Positions 1 through 11,244 of a stretch of 64,000 bases of DNA are shown here, one piece after another. The stretch covers positions 228,534,961 through 228,598,960 of the forward strand of contig CP136066.1 in assembly GCA_032622095.1 (NCBI GenBank), written 5' to 3'. Every line of letters begins with the position of its first letter. Positions within the stretch are counted from its first letter, which is position 1. A program made the translations under genes and the position numbers. The notes beneath the pieces are model-generated. The model saw only the letters and a program-made list of their open reading frames with translations. It had not been told where the DNA came from and did not search any database. The stretch is from Siphonodentalium dalli (lineage: Eukaryota > Mollusca > Scaphopoda > Gadilida > Siphonodentaliidae).

Positions 1-125
1 ATCTCCCAAATTCATCACGTGGGGACTGAAGTTCCCAGATGGTGAATATTGTGATGTACACCCCATTGGGCACCTCGAGTATGCATTGTGTCGTCTGCCA
101 ATCTGGAGATAGAGAAACTAAACTA
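1..125. mobile_element. Foldback family E, partial copy E1
   Basis: This is the inner part of family E in reverse orientation, including GTGTCGTCTGCC and the run toward the Ttatttagttt side. Its right-arm counterpart lies at about 11245-11424. It is cut by the window start. Confidence 0.75.
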
Positions 126-600
126 AATAAGAAATAAGACTAAAGCACTTGTTAATTTGATAATAGATACATTTTGGCATCCAAAATGCTTAATGATCAA
201 ACGTGGACAACGAACTACAGTGCTAGGATATTAGTTTTGTCTTGATAGGGTTAAATTTTTTACCGCTGGTCATATTTCGCGTGTGTAGTTTTGAATAGAG
301 CTTTGATTATCTAATCATGTTCTGACCTCAGTGCACGGTCACCATGTTCCCTGTAATTTATAATCACGATCAACTCAGCACACCTTTTACGCTTTCGTCG
401 CTGTTCATGAAATAAACAAGCGATCGATATTGGCCGACTTTCTGAATTTGGTGAAGTTAGCCTGCTTTAATAGGGGGATAGCATCACTAAATTCACCCTA
501 TGAGGAACTCATTCTGCAAATGAAAGGCACACTAAACTCATGCCTGGTAAGGTACCCCTGGACAATCCTTTATATCAGTTTATTTTATCATGCTGGTTAA

Positions 601-1106
601 CCCTTTCAGTGCCTAGTCTGATTTTTTACCCCAATGCATTCCCTTATATATGCGAGTCGACCATAGGTCGCCTCGCATATATTAGAGAATGCATTGGCCT
701 AACAATTTTTTTATCATTTTTTTTTAATAAATTTTTCTTACAATTTTTAGGACATAAAATAAAAAACATCCATTACCCTGCAGGGTGTCCCACACATATA
801 TAGAAGCATATAGAAGAGTGTCGTCTGCTCATGTTTGTCTGGGGCTCTGTACTAGTATGGGTGAAATTATAAACTTGTTAAAGAATACAAGAAAAAATTA
901 TTAAAATTGTAAAAAATTGTTAGGCCAATGCATTCTCTTATATATGCGAGGCGACCTATGGTCGACTCGCATATATAAGAGAATGCATTGGCACAGGGCT
1001 CTTAGAGCTCTTTCCATCAATGTATCACATTATTATAATCAATAAATTTGAAAAATGATCAAGGAAATATGGGTTGATACAAAAATGAGACTTGGCACTG
1101 AAAGGG
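601..1106. mobile_element. TTAA-flanked miniature element, family B (copy B1)
   Basis: The element begins CCCTTTCAGTGCC and ends GGCACTGAAAGGG, with TTAA on both sides (597-600 and 1107-1110). It contains two long hairpins (about 641-700 and 925-992) around an AT linker and a second hairpin module with GTGTCGTCTGCTC near 820. There is no coding capacity. The TTAA duplication and CCCT ends fit a non-autonomous piggyBac-like element. Confidence 0.85.
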
Positions 1107-1702
1107 TTAATACTGGAAGGTGTGACCCTATTCAAACAGCCAATAAAATGAGTGTTGGTCTATGTTAATTTGAGAGGTAGAGCCTATTTCCCATGTTAAC
1201 TTAAAATAACCCGGTGAAGGACCTCATGTCACATGGATAATTCATTGCTTTTCATGTCCACTCGAAATTCCACACACTCCTGATAGGCTCTAGGACACTA
1301 CTTCTCATATATAAACTTCAGGTTTATCAACAAAAGACATTAAAAGTTTGACCTATGTTTAGATATTAATTCTATATATAGTTTTGAAATTCCATTTATA
1401 TGGGCAGGAATTGGTAGCAGAAATTAATTTTGGCAGCCATTCCCTTGATTTCAAATTTTGGGAATCTTCTGGAATAAATATTGACACTGAGGGCCTTTAC
1501 TGATCTGAATTTGTTATTTATTTTCCGAGAAGCTGAGGGCCTTTACTGCTTTGAATTTAATACCTTCCAGCTTCGAGTTTTGAACCCCCCTCCCCCTTCT
1601 TGATTTACATTTTGTTACATAAAATATAGCTTGAATATTGACAGTGCCCCAATGATGAGAAAGGTTAAATCATATGATGAATCTCTACTCTGGCTACGCC
1701 TG
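1107..1702. other. Non-coding arm sequence, no gene seen
   Basis: This is AT-rich sequence present in both palindrome arms (mirror about 9819-10406). It holds a short imperfect duplication of a 'gagggcctttactg' phrase near 1490 and 1535. From about 1666 it appears to be the left end of a family G element interrupted by the hAT-like insertion. Confidence 0.6.
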
Positions 1703-1710
1703 AAGATATC

Positions 1711-3451
1711 TAGAGCTGAAACGGTTGACCCATTCTTCTAACCGGTTAACCCTTTACCCAACAGAACGGCCCTGTGCCAATGCATTCTCTTATATATGCG
1801 AGTCGACCATAGGTCGCCTCGCATATATAAGAGAATGCATTGGCTTAACACATTAAAAATTATAAAATTGTTAAAGAATGTAAGAAAAAATGGTAAAAAG
1901 TGTTAAAAAAGATTTTTTTTAGGCCAATGCATTCTCTTATATATGCGAGGTGACCTATGGTCGACTCGCATATATAAGAGAATGCATTGGCACAGGGCAT
2001 AACTGTAACTATCACAATGTGGTCAAGGAGCCGATTCCAATGATATCCATATTTGTATGGTTCTATTGAGACAGACCGAAGATATTTTAGGCTGTTGAAG
2101 CTTTATTTGGCCGGTTTTGGCCGGTTTGTTGGGTAAAGGGTTAACCATCTGGGTTAGCCGGATTTCAACCGGTTAACCGCTAATTTCTAGCGGACTTCTC
2201 TCACACTAATTATGTCGACATTATGCCATGCTCCAGGGACAAACCTAGGTGAGAAATAGTAGCTGAAATAAAGACCTTATTCACGGCATTTAACGATATT
2301 CAAAAACACGCATTCACTGTTCTTTTGCTGGCTCTCGTGATGGGGAATGAGCAAGTGAAATTCGTGAATGGCAGGGGGGATCGCCTATTTGCCGTGATCA
2401 GCATATGTTTGGGCATTTTATAAAACGAGTAACAATAGTATGGGTATTGGTAAAACGAGTAACAAAACTATATATTAAAGATCTGTAATATATCATTATC
2501 ACTGGTATATCCTCCAATGAATTATATATAAAGACAAGAAAGTAATAACTATAGAACAAAAAGGAAGGTCAGTTAGGTCAGACTCGCAGTCCTATTCAGT
2601 ATTCGAGCTATTCATCGGTATCATGATCGCGGACACTAGTGTTGGAAGGTTATAGAATTTACATTTCGGTTTTAGTATGCAATCACTTAACATATAGAAA
2701 TTACTGCCAAATTGAGTGTCAATTAGTCCCACATGCACAACCAGTTACAGAGTAGCATGGAGCATCAATTTCCTTGATAAAAGGGAAGATCATTGAAGAG
2801 TTAAAGAGGTTTTGGGTTGCTTCAACTATGATGTCTGTTTGGTCACTCAATTGAATTGATCATATTAGATCACAACAGGGAGGAAGAACGGGAAGAGTGA
2901 AGACATTGTGCAGCTGATCTCAATCATCAAACTTTGTCGACTTACATAGTTTTTATAAACCCCACTGTAAAACAGTTTTAGTATGTTGTGGTGCGATTCC
3001 AATTTGAATCCATGTTGCTTCTTGCAGTATTAACTATTAAGTTACAAAAGCACGTATTGCCACACAACGCCACTTTTACATTGTCACTTCCTTGTGTGCA
3101 TTCAGACTTGATACACAGTGACTGCACACGTGCTTTTGTCGGAAGATCAGAGAAAACTTCAAAGGGTCGGAATTGATTGAAGGTCGCCGACACTTCCAGA
3201 CAGTTCGAGAATTGCTACTAAGTATCTGATACTACCGCGTGTACCAATTAATGCTTGCATTGCACTCTAATATCTGTGACACAGGATTTAGTATTAGTTT
3301 TGCATCATTTAACCTAATATTTTGAGGATTATTCACGTTCACATTCCACTGACAACGGGATGCGGTTACATCGGGTTCATTTTTTTCTAACCGGTTAATT
3401 ACGTCGCTAACCGGATGCTAACCGGTTATCCGTCTAACCGTTTCAGCTCTA
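1711..3451. mobile_element. Non-autonomous hAT-like element (left-arm copy)
   Basis: The 16-bp terminal inverted repeats are TAGAGCTGAAACGGTT (1711-1726) and its complement (3436-3451). They are flanked by an exact 8-bp target duplication, AAGATATC (1703-1710 and 3452-3459). Subterminal AACCGGTT-type words repeat at both ends, as is usual in hAT elements. I found no transposase. About 1.34 kb remains after subtracting the nested family A element. The flanking sequence reads as a split family G element. Confidence 0.82.
1750..2140 (+). mobile_element. TTAA miniature element, family A (copy A1)
   Basis: This 391-bp element lies between TTAA 1746-1749 and 2141-2144, nested in the hAT-like element. 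The ends are CCCTTTACCCAACA and its complement. It holds the cassette CCCTGTGCC ... GGCACAGGG (1769-1998), with two 69-nt hairpins and an AT linker, followed by a unique tail ending GGCCGGTTTTGGCCGG. It is shared with the right arm (9380-9771), so it inserted before the arms were duplicated. Confidence 0.9.
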
Positions 3452-3559
3452 AAGATATCATATTCCACCAGTTGACAAACTGGAAACTTTTTGACATGTT
3501 CTAATGGGGAACCTAATAGCATTGGACAAACAGCGCAGAGAATTATATTTCATTGTTAA

Positions 3560-3935
3560 TATTAATGCTAAAGACATATTATGTACTTGTTCTGGTGCGT
3601 GAAACTGATAATTTAGTATCCAGGCGCTATGCCATCTGGAGGAATGTAGCATTCTACTATTAAACATTGCCGAAACTCTGAAGCAAATCGACCATACCAC
3701 TCCATAGAAAGCATAGTCTGAAATACACTCAATTGTAAATATTTACTACTTGATTCGGGACGCATCTATTGGCGATAAACTAACGAAAACGATGTCGCCA
3801 TCGGGAGTCACTGCATTTAATTAATATATACGAATGACTGTGTGTGTTGTCAATTTGGATATGATATTTGTACAAATTAATAGTTTGAACAAGATTATTC
3901 TGCACCGGAGTGTTTCACATCACTTAAATTTAAAT
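3560..3935 (+). repeat. Dispersed element H (copy H1)
   Basis: This block of about 375 bp recurs at 7585-7960 (minus, palindrome mate), 23060-23440 (plus), 34469-34838 (minus) and, in part, 16853-16990. Best-kept words include AATTGTAAATATTTAC, CGATAAACTAACG, ATTTAATTAATATA and GAGTGTTTCAC. No terminal repeats or reading frame were recognised. Confidence 0.7.
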
Positions 3936-4234
3936 CAATTTTTTGCGAAGATTTTTGCAGGAATTCAATTTTGTTTTGTCCAAACGAAGACGACCACAAA
4001 AAAATCAACATTTTTGTGGGATGTGGGGTGAGTGACCTTTTATTTGATTTCCGCACATTCCTAAATTGGCGGTATGAGAAGCGACATCTTTTCAGCTGTT
4101 TGGAATAATATCAACAAAACCTATAAACTGTACTTCAAGAAAAGCCGCTCTTGAAAGAGAAATTGTCAACTGACTATGTAAGCTACTATCCAGTAAATGT
4201 CGAACGTGACAACCCTTGTTGTCCAAGCTGTCCC

Positions 4235-4334
4235 NNNNNNNNNNNNNNNNNNNNNNNNNNNNNNNNNNNNNNNNNNNNNNNNNNNNNNNNNNNNNNNNNN
4301 NNNNNNNNNNNNNNNNNNNNNNNNNNNNNNNNNN
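4235..4334. other. Assembly gap (100 N)
   Basis: Exactly 100 N sit at the inner end of the left palindrome arm. The last known base before the gap (C at 4234) already differs from the right-arm mate. The round number suggests a scaffold placeholder of unknown true length. Confidence 0.97.
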
Positions 4335-4496
4335 GAATCGATTCAACCAACAATAGTCACTGCATGTATTTCATTTATCACAGTGACACTGTTTCTGCTT
4401 ATATTCGGATATAAACTTGATTAAAATAATTTAATTTGGCGTGAGTATTTGCTATTCCCTTATATACACCTCAGTTGAGTGTTCCTCTGACCTTAA

Positions 4497-5034
4497 CCCT
4501 TTACCCAACAGAATGGCCGTGTGCCAATGCATTCTCTTATATATGCGAGTCGACCATAGGTCGCCTCGCATATATAAGAGAATGCATCGGCTTAACACAT
4601 ATTAAAAATGATAAAATTGTCAAAGAATGTAGAAAAATATTATTAAAAATGTAAGAAAAAATTATAAAATTGTTTTTTTTAGGCCAATGCATTCTCTTAT
4701 ATCGCATATATAAGAGAATGCATCGGCTTAACACATATTAAAAATGATAAAATTGTCAAAGAATGTAGAAAAATATTATAAAAAATGTAAGAAAAAATTA
4801 TAAAATAGTTTTTTTAGGCCAATGCATTCTCTTATATATGCGAGGCGACCTATGGTCGACTCGCATATATAAGAGAATGCATTGGCACAGGGCATAACTG
4901 TAACCATCACAATGTGGTCAATGAACCGTTCCAATGATATCCATATTTGTATGGTGTTATTGAGACAGGCCAAAGATATTTTAGGCTGTTGAAGCTTTAT
5001 TTGGGCGTTTTTGGCCGTTTTGTTGGGTAAAGGG
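4497..5034 (+). mobile_element. Family A element with internal duplication (A2)
   Basis: It is flanked by TTAA at 4493-4496 and 5035-5038. It is longer than other copies (538 bp) because a segment of hairpin stem plus linker is tandemly repeated: the 'gcatcggcttaacacatattaaaaatgat' phrase appears near 4583 and 4718. The break lies inside a hairpin stem (about 4700), which points to cruciform-associated slippage. Confidence 0.88.
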
Positions 5035-5035
5035 T

Positions 5036-5319
5036 TAAAGGTGCATAATCCAAATTAAGGCTCTTAAATTACTATTTCCTTGGCTTCGGGGGATAAAATA
5101 TATTTGATTCAAGTCAAGGAACCCACCCATCAAAGCCCAGAGTTAGCAAATATCAATTTTTGATATCTGTTATTTTTCACCACCTGGAATATTTGACAGC
5201 TTACAAACAATCGACTAGCTGACCAACATAGTCTCAAAGTTGAACAAAATGTTGATATAGAACACGTTTTGGATAATTTTATACAAGAGTTGACAGTCGT
5301 TAGCATTTGTTTTTGGTAA
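5036..5319 (-). mobile_element. Element family I, truncated (I1)
   Basis: This is a reverse-orientation copy of the element seen complete at 11892-12355 and 15831-16274. Shared text includes 'aaggaacccacccatcaaagc' and the cttcggggg region. Its other half is missing where family A copy A3 begins. Confidence 0.7.
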
Positions 5320-5323
5320 TTAA

Positions 5324-5716
5324 CCCTTTACCCAACAAACCGGCCAAAACCGGCCAAATAAAGCTTCAACAGCCTAAAATATCTTCGGTCTGTCTCAATA
5401 GAACCATACAAATATGGATATCATTGGAACCGGCTCCTTGACCACATTGTGATAGTTACAGTTATGCCCTGTGCCAATGCATTCTCTTATATATGCGAGT
5501 CGACCATAGGTCGCCTCGCATATATAAGAGAATGCATTGGCCTAAAAAAAAAACTTTTTTTAACACTTTTTACCATTTTTTCTTACATTCTTTAACAATT
5601 TTATAATTTTTAATGTGTTAAGCCAATGCATTCTCTTATATATGCGAGGCGACCTATGGTCGACTCGCATATATAAGAGAATGCATTGGCACAGGGCCGT
5701 TCTGTTGGGTAAAGGG
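5324..5716 (-). mobile_element. Family A element (A3)
   Basis: This 393-bp copy is flanked by TTAA at 5320-5323 and 5717-5720. It is in reverse orientation, so the GGCCAAAACCGGCC tail comes first. Both 69-nt hairpins are intact (about 5472-5540 and 5623-5691). Confidence 0.9.
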
Positions 5717-5720
5717 TTAA

Positions 5721-6121
5721 GTCCATAAATTATGTGAATATGAACTATATTTATCAGCCTAATTTGATCCCGGAAATATGACAAATTCTTGGCTTAAAGA
5801 CTTAAAGTTCACCTTGAGCTAGGATTACAGCCGACCTTAAAACTCATTATGATGCGTTTGATGGAATTTAACTTTGGCTCTGTCCAACTGAGAACTTCTG
5901 TAAAAAAAAATAAACCCTGGGGTTGATTTCCATTTGTGACCTCACGTTTTAACACCTTACATAATCTGGTGCCAGCATGAATTCTAGGGTCCACAGCACT
6001 TGAACTCACCACATTCCATCCTATGATTTCTTTATCTGTGATGTGTGGTATACACCTGAGGGCGAGAACACATCTGTTATAAAGGCACTGACTAAGCATA
6101 CATATTATTTGTTTTATAGTA
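5721..6121. other. Palindrome spacer, no gene seen
   Basis: This is unique sequence between two family A copies. Open frames on the minus strand have no recognisable domain, signal peptide or splice context. A poly-A tract lies near 5903. Confidence 0.5.
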
Positions 6122-6125
6122 TTAA

Positions 6126-6511
6126 CCCTTTACCCAACAAACCGGCCAAAACCGGCCAAATAAAGCTTCAACAGCCTAAAATATCTTCGGTCTCTCAATA
6201 ACACCATACAAATATGGATATCATTGGAACCGGCTCCTTGACCACATTGTGATAGTTACAGTTATGCCCTGTGCCAATGCATTCTCTTATATATGCGAGT
6301 CGACCATAGGTCGCCTCGCATATATAAGAGAATGCATTGGCCTAAAAAAAATAATTAACACTTTTAAACATTTTTTCTTACATTCTTTAACAATTTTATA
6401 ATTTTTAATGTGTTAAGCCAATGCATTCTCTTATATATGCGAGGCGACCTATGGTCGACTCGCATATATAAGAGAATGCATTGGCACAGGGCCCTTCTGT
6501 TGGGTAAAGGG
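6126..6511 (-). mobile_element. Family A element (A4)
   Basis: It is flanked by TTAA at 6122-6125 and 6512-6515. The right TTAA runs directly into a decayed family C-like start, CTCTTTCATGACCAGAGC, that extends to about 6640. Confidence 0.88.
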
Positions 6512-6636
6512 TTAACTCTTTCATGACCAGAGCTGCATCTGTTTGTTTCAAATTAAATTTCAGAAGGTACCATAACATTAGGATAATCAACTTAACCCTT
6601 TCATGGTGGGGGGAGGTTGGTGCAGCATTAAAGACC

Positions 6637-6748
6637 CTTTTGAGAGCTTTCCGATCAATGGCAACAAGCCATATTTCCGACTAAATCCTGAAAAGTTACC
6701 CATTATTCTGCTCTGGTTAAGGAGTCGATTACTTAGAGCATTACTATA
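6637..6748. mobile_element. Foldback family D, half copy
   Basis: Only one arm is present. It starts at the palindrome centre (GAGAGCTTTCC) and runs to the terminal GCATTACT. See 20679-20889 for a full copy. Confidence 0.75.
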
Positions 6749-6987
6749 ATTGGATTCTCGCTAAAAGTGTACATCCTAATCTTTAACAGGGTGCACACAT
6801 TACAGGTAGCACCATAGAGGAGTCAAGGGCAGCTACAGGGTTAGCCCCCTCCCTATCGGAGAAACTTGCAATTGTCAGCCCGGTAGTTTCCTGGATCTTA
6901 TAGCCCCCCCCCCCCGCCCCACTGTCCGAGATCTGTCGCCCTCCTCCCCCTTACTGGAATAACAGGAACGTAGGTTATGATGTTATA

Positions 6988-7135
6988 CAGTAATGCTCTA
7001 AATAATCGACTCCTTAACCACAATAGAATTATGGGTAACTTTTCAGGATTTAGTCGGAAATATTTCCGACTAAATCCTGAAAAGTTACCCATAATTCTAC
7101 TGTGGTTTAGGAGTCGATTATTTAGGGCATTACTG
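6988..7135. mobile_element. Foldback family D, centre-deleted copy (D1)
   Basis: This 148-bp near-perfect palindrome has ends CAGTAATGC and GCATTACTG flanked by TA. The central part of the full element (the GGCTTGTTGCC region) is missing, and the arms meet at GGAAATATTTCC. Confidence 0.88.
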
Positions 7136-7584
7136 TATATGGGAGGAGAATAATGATATAGATGACATGTAGAGCTGTTGAATGGTGTAGAGTAGTCGGG
7201 ATATTGACTTGTAAATCAGAGCACGTTATGGATTTCAGCACATGAAGTAGTATAATGGCAGAATAGCAATCATTTAGAATTAATCGGACAGCTTGGACAA
7301 CAAGGGTTGTCACGTTCGACATTTACTGGATAGTAGCTTACATAGTCAGTTGACAATTTCTCTTTCAAGAGCGGCTTTTCTTGAAGTACAGTTTATAGGT
7401 TTTGTTGATATTATTCCAAACAGCTGAAAAGATGTCGCTTCTCATACCGCCAATTTAGGAATGTGCGGAAATCAAATAAAAGGTCACTCACCCCACATCC
7501 CACAAAAATGTTGATTTTTTTGTGGTCGTCTTCGTTTGGACAAAACAAAATTGAATTCCTGCAAAAATCTTCGCAAAAAATTGA

Positions 7585-7960
7585 TTTAAATTTAAGTGAT
7601 GTGAAACACTCCGGTGCAGAATAATCTTGTTCAAACTATTAATTTGTACAAATATCATATCCAAATTGACAACACACACAGTCATTCGTATATATTAATT
7701 AAATGCAGTGACTCCCGATGGCGACATCGTTTTCGTTAGTTTATCGCCAATAGATGCGTCCCGAATCAATTAGTAAATATTTACAATTGAGTGTATTTCA
7801 GACTATGCTTTCTATGGAGTGGTATGGTCGATTTGCTTCAGAGTTTCGGCAATGTTTAATAGTAGAATGCTACATTCCTCCAGATGGCATAGCGCCTGGA
7901 TACTAAATTATCAGTTTCACGCACCAGAACAAGTACATAATATGTCTTTAGCATTAATAT
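7585..7960 (-). repeat. Dispersed element H (H2)
   Basis: This is the palindrome mate of H1, identical over long stretches. It adds no independent evidence for the H family. Confidence 0.7.
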
Positions 7961-8067
7961 TAACAATGAAATATAATTCTCTGCGCTGTTTGTCCAATGC
8001 TATTAGGTTCCCCATTAGAACATGTCAAAAAGTTTCCAGTTTGTCAACTGGTGGAATATGATATCTT

Positions 8068-9810
8068 TAGAGCTGAAACGGTTAGACGGATAACCGGTTA
8101 GCATCCGGTTAGCGACGTAATTAACCGGTTAGAAAAAAATGAACCCGACGTAACCGCATCCCGTTGTCAGTGGAATGTGAACGTGAATAATCCTCAAAAT
8201 ATTAGGTTAAATGATGCAAAACTAATACTAAATCCTGTGTCACAGATATTAGAGTGCAATGCAAGCATTAATTGGTACACGCGGTAGTATCAGATACTTA
8301 GTAGCAATTCTCGAACTGTCTGGAAGTGTCGGCGACCTTCAATCAATTCCGACCCTTTGAAGTTTTCTCTGATCTTCCGACAAAAGCACGTGTGCAGTCA
8401 CTGTGTATCAAGTCTGAATGCACACAAGGAAGTGACAATGTAAAAGTGGCGTTGTGTGGCAATACGTGCTTTTGTAACTTAATAGTTAATACTGCAAGAA
8501 GCAACATGGATTCAAATTGGAATCGCACCACAACATACTAAAACTGTTTTACAGTGGGGTTTATAAAAACTATGTAAGTCGACAAAGTTTGATGATTGAG
8601 ATCAGCTGCACAATGTCTTCACTCTTCCCGTTCTTCCTCCCTGTTGTGATCTAATATGATCAATTCAATTGAGTGACCAAACAGACATCATAGTTGAAGC
8701 AACCCAAAACCTCTTTAACTTCTTCAATGATCTTCCCTTTTATCAAGGAAATTGATGCTCCATGCTACTCTGTAACTGGTTGTGCATGTGGGACTAATTG
8801 ACACTCAATTTGGCAGTAATTTCTATATGTTAAGTGATTGCATACTAAAACCGAAATGTAAATTCTATAACCTTCCAACACTAGTGTCCGCGATCATGAT
8901 ACCGATGAATAGCTCGAATACTGAATAGGACTGCGAGTCTGACCTAACTGACCTTCCTTTTTGTTCTATAGTTATTACTTTCTTGTCTTTATATATAATT
9001 CATTGGAGGATATACCAGTGATAATGATATATTACAGATCTTTAATATATAGTTTTGTTACTCGTTTTACCAATACCCATACTATTGTTACTCGTTTTAT
9101 AAAATGCCCAAACATATGCTGATCACGGCAAATAGGCGATCCCCCCTGCCATTCACAAATTTCACTTGCTCATTCCCCATCACGAGAGCCAGCAAAAGAA
9201 CAGTGAATGCGTGTTTTTGAATATCGTTAAATGCCGTGAATAAGGTCTTTATTTCAGCTACTATTTCTCACCTAGGTTTGTCCCTGGAGCATGGCATAAT
9301 GTCGACATAATTAGTGTGAGAGAAGTCCGCTAGAAATTAGCGGTTAACCGGTTGAAATCCGGCTAACCCAGATGGTTAACCCTTTACCCAACAAACCGGC
9401 CAAAACCGGCCAAATAAAGCTTCAACAGCCTAAAATATCTTCGGTCTGTCTCAATAGAACCATACAAATATGGATATCATTGGAACCGGCTCCTTGACCA
9501 CATTGTGATAGTTACAGTTATGCCCTGTGCCAATGCATTCTCTTATATATGCGAGTCGACCATAGGTCACCTCGCATATATAAGAGAATGCATTGGCCTA
9601 AAAAAAATCTTTTTTTAACACTTTTTACCATTTTTTCTTACATTCTTTAACAATTTTATAATTTTTAATGTGTTAAGCCAATGCATTCTCTTATATATGC
9701 GAGGCGACTTATGGTCGACTCGCATATATAAGAGAATGCATTGGCACAGGGCCGTTCTGTTGGGTAAAGGGTTAACCGGTTAGAAGAATGGGTCAACCGT
9801 TTCAGCTCTA
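8068..9810. mobile_element. hAT-like element (right-arm copy)
   Basis: This is the mate of 1711-3451 with the same 16-bp ends. The right-hand end AACCGTTTCAGCTCTA is at 9795-9810, followed by GATATCTT, the complement of the target duplication. Confidence 0.82.
9380..9771 (-). mobile_element. Family A element (A5, mate of A1)
   Basis: It is flanked by TTAA at 9376-9379 and 9772-9775. A few private substitutions (for example CACCTCGC in a loop flank near 9569 and CGACTTATGG near 9706) show the two arms have diverged slightly. Confidence 0.9.
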
Positions 9811-10410
9811 GATATCTTCAGGCGTAGCCAGAGTAGAGATTCATCATATGATTTAACCTTTCTCATCATTGGGGCACTGTCAATATTCAAGCTATATTTT
9901 ATGTAACAAAATGTAAATCAAGAAGGGGAGGGGTTCAAAACTCGAAGCCAGAAGGTATTAAATTCAAAGCAGTAAAGGCTCTCAGCTTCTCTGAAAATAA
10001 TAACAAATTCAGATCAGTAAAGGCCCTCAGTGTCAATATTTATACCAGAAGATTCCCAAAATTTGAAATCAAGGGAATGGCTGCCAAAATTAATTTCTGC
10101 TACCAATTCCTGCCCATATAAATGGAATTTCAAAACTATATATAGAATTAATATCTAAACATAGGTCAAACTTTTAATGTCTTTTGTTGATAAACCTGAA
10201 GTTTATATATGAGAAGTAGTGTCCTAGAGCCTATCAGGAGTGTGTGGAATTTCGAGTGGACATGAAAAGCAATGAATTATCCATGTGACATGAGGTCCTT
10301 CACCAGGTTATTTTAAGTTAACATGGGAAATAGGCTCGTCCTCTCAAATTAACATAGACCAACACTCATTTTATTGGCTGTTTGAATAGGGTCACACCTT
10401 CCAGTATTAA

Positions 10411-10822
10411 CCCTTTCAGTGGCCAAGTCGCATTTTTGTATCAACCCATATTTCCTTGATCATTTTTCTAATTTATTGATTATAATAATGTGATACATTG
10501 ATGGAAAGAGCTCTAAGAGCCCTGTGCCAATGCATTCTCATATATAACACGTTTCTAATTTCACCCATACAGAGCCCCAGACAAACATGAGCAGACGACA
10601 CTCTTCTATATGCTTCTATATATGTGTGGGGCTCCCTGCAGGGTAATGGATGTTTTTTATTTTATGTCCTAAAAATTGTAAGAAAAATTTATTTTAAAAA
10701 ATGATAAAAAAATTGTTAGGCCAATACATTCTCTTATATATGCGAGGCGACCTATGGTCGACTCGCATATATAAGGGAATGCATTGGCACAGGGTAAAAA
10801 ATTGGACTAGGCACTGAAAGGG
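10411..10822. mobile_element. Family B element (B2, mate of B1)
   Basis: The ends are CCCTTTCAGTGGCC and GGCACTGAAAGGG. The left TTAA is at 10407-10410; the right flank is TTAG. Relative to B1 it has lost about 110 bp beginning inside the first hairpin stem at about 10538. Confidence 0.85.
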
Positions 10823-11244
10823 TTAGCAGCATGATAAAATAAACTGATATAAAGGATTGTCCAGGGGTAGAGTTTAGTGTGCCTTTCATTTGCAGAGTTC
10901 CTCATAGGGTGAATTTAGTGATACTATCCCGCTATTAAAGCAGGCTAACTTCACCAGATTCCGAAAGTCGGCCAATATCGATCGCTTGTTTATTTCATGA
11001 ACAGCGACGAAAGCATAAAAGGTGTGCTGAGTTGATCGTGATTATAAATTACAGGGAACATATAGATAATCAAAGCTCTATTCAAAACTACACACGCGAA
11101 ATATGACCAGCGGTAAAAAATTTAACCCTATCATGACAAAACTAATATCCTAGCACTGTAGTTCGTTGTCCACGTTCGATCATTAAGCATTTTGGATGCC
11201 AAAATGTATCGATTATCAAATTAACAAGTGCTTTAATTAGTCTT

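Larger units (their letters stand above)
1..4233. repeat. Left arm of a large inverted duplication
   Basis: This arm is the reverse complement of 7286-11424. Between about 2980 and 4230 the coordinates of matching bases sum to 11519, so that stretch is collinear without indels. Further out, indels shift the register: position 1 matches about 11424. The arms differ by scattered substitutions and by a hairpin deletion of about 110 bp in the right arm near 10540, so they are not a simple copy artefact. The window starts inside the arm, so it continues upstream. The arm ends at the N gap. Confidence 0.93.

Noticed and set aside
1782-1850. Many 60-110-codon open frames repeating peptides such as CQCILLYMR or ANAFSYICES on both strands
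   Set aside because: They are translations of the cassette hairpin stems; the same DNA reads open on both strands and in several frames, with no constant start or end.
2978-3193. Open frames identical in both palindrome arms (also 3458-3700, 3834-4031)
   Set aside because: Their conservation is explained by the arm duplication; they lie in a non-autonomous element or in repeat H and show no domain.
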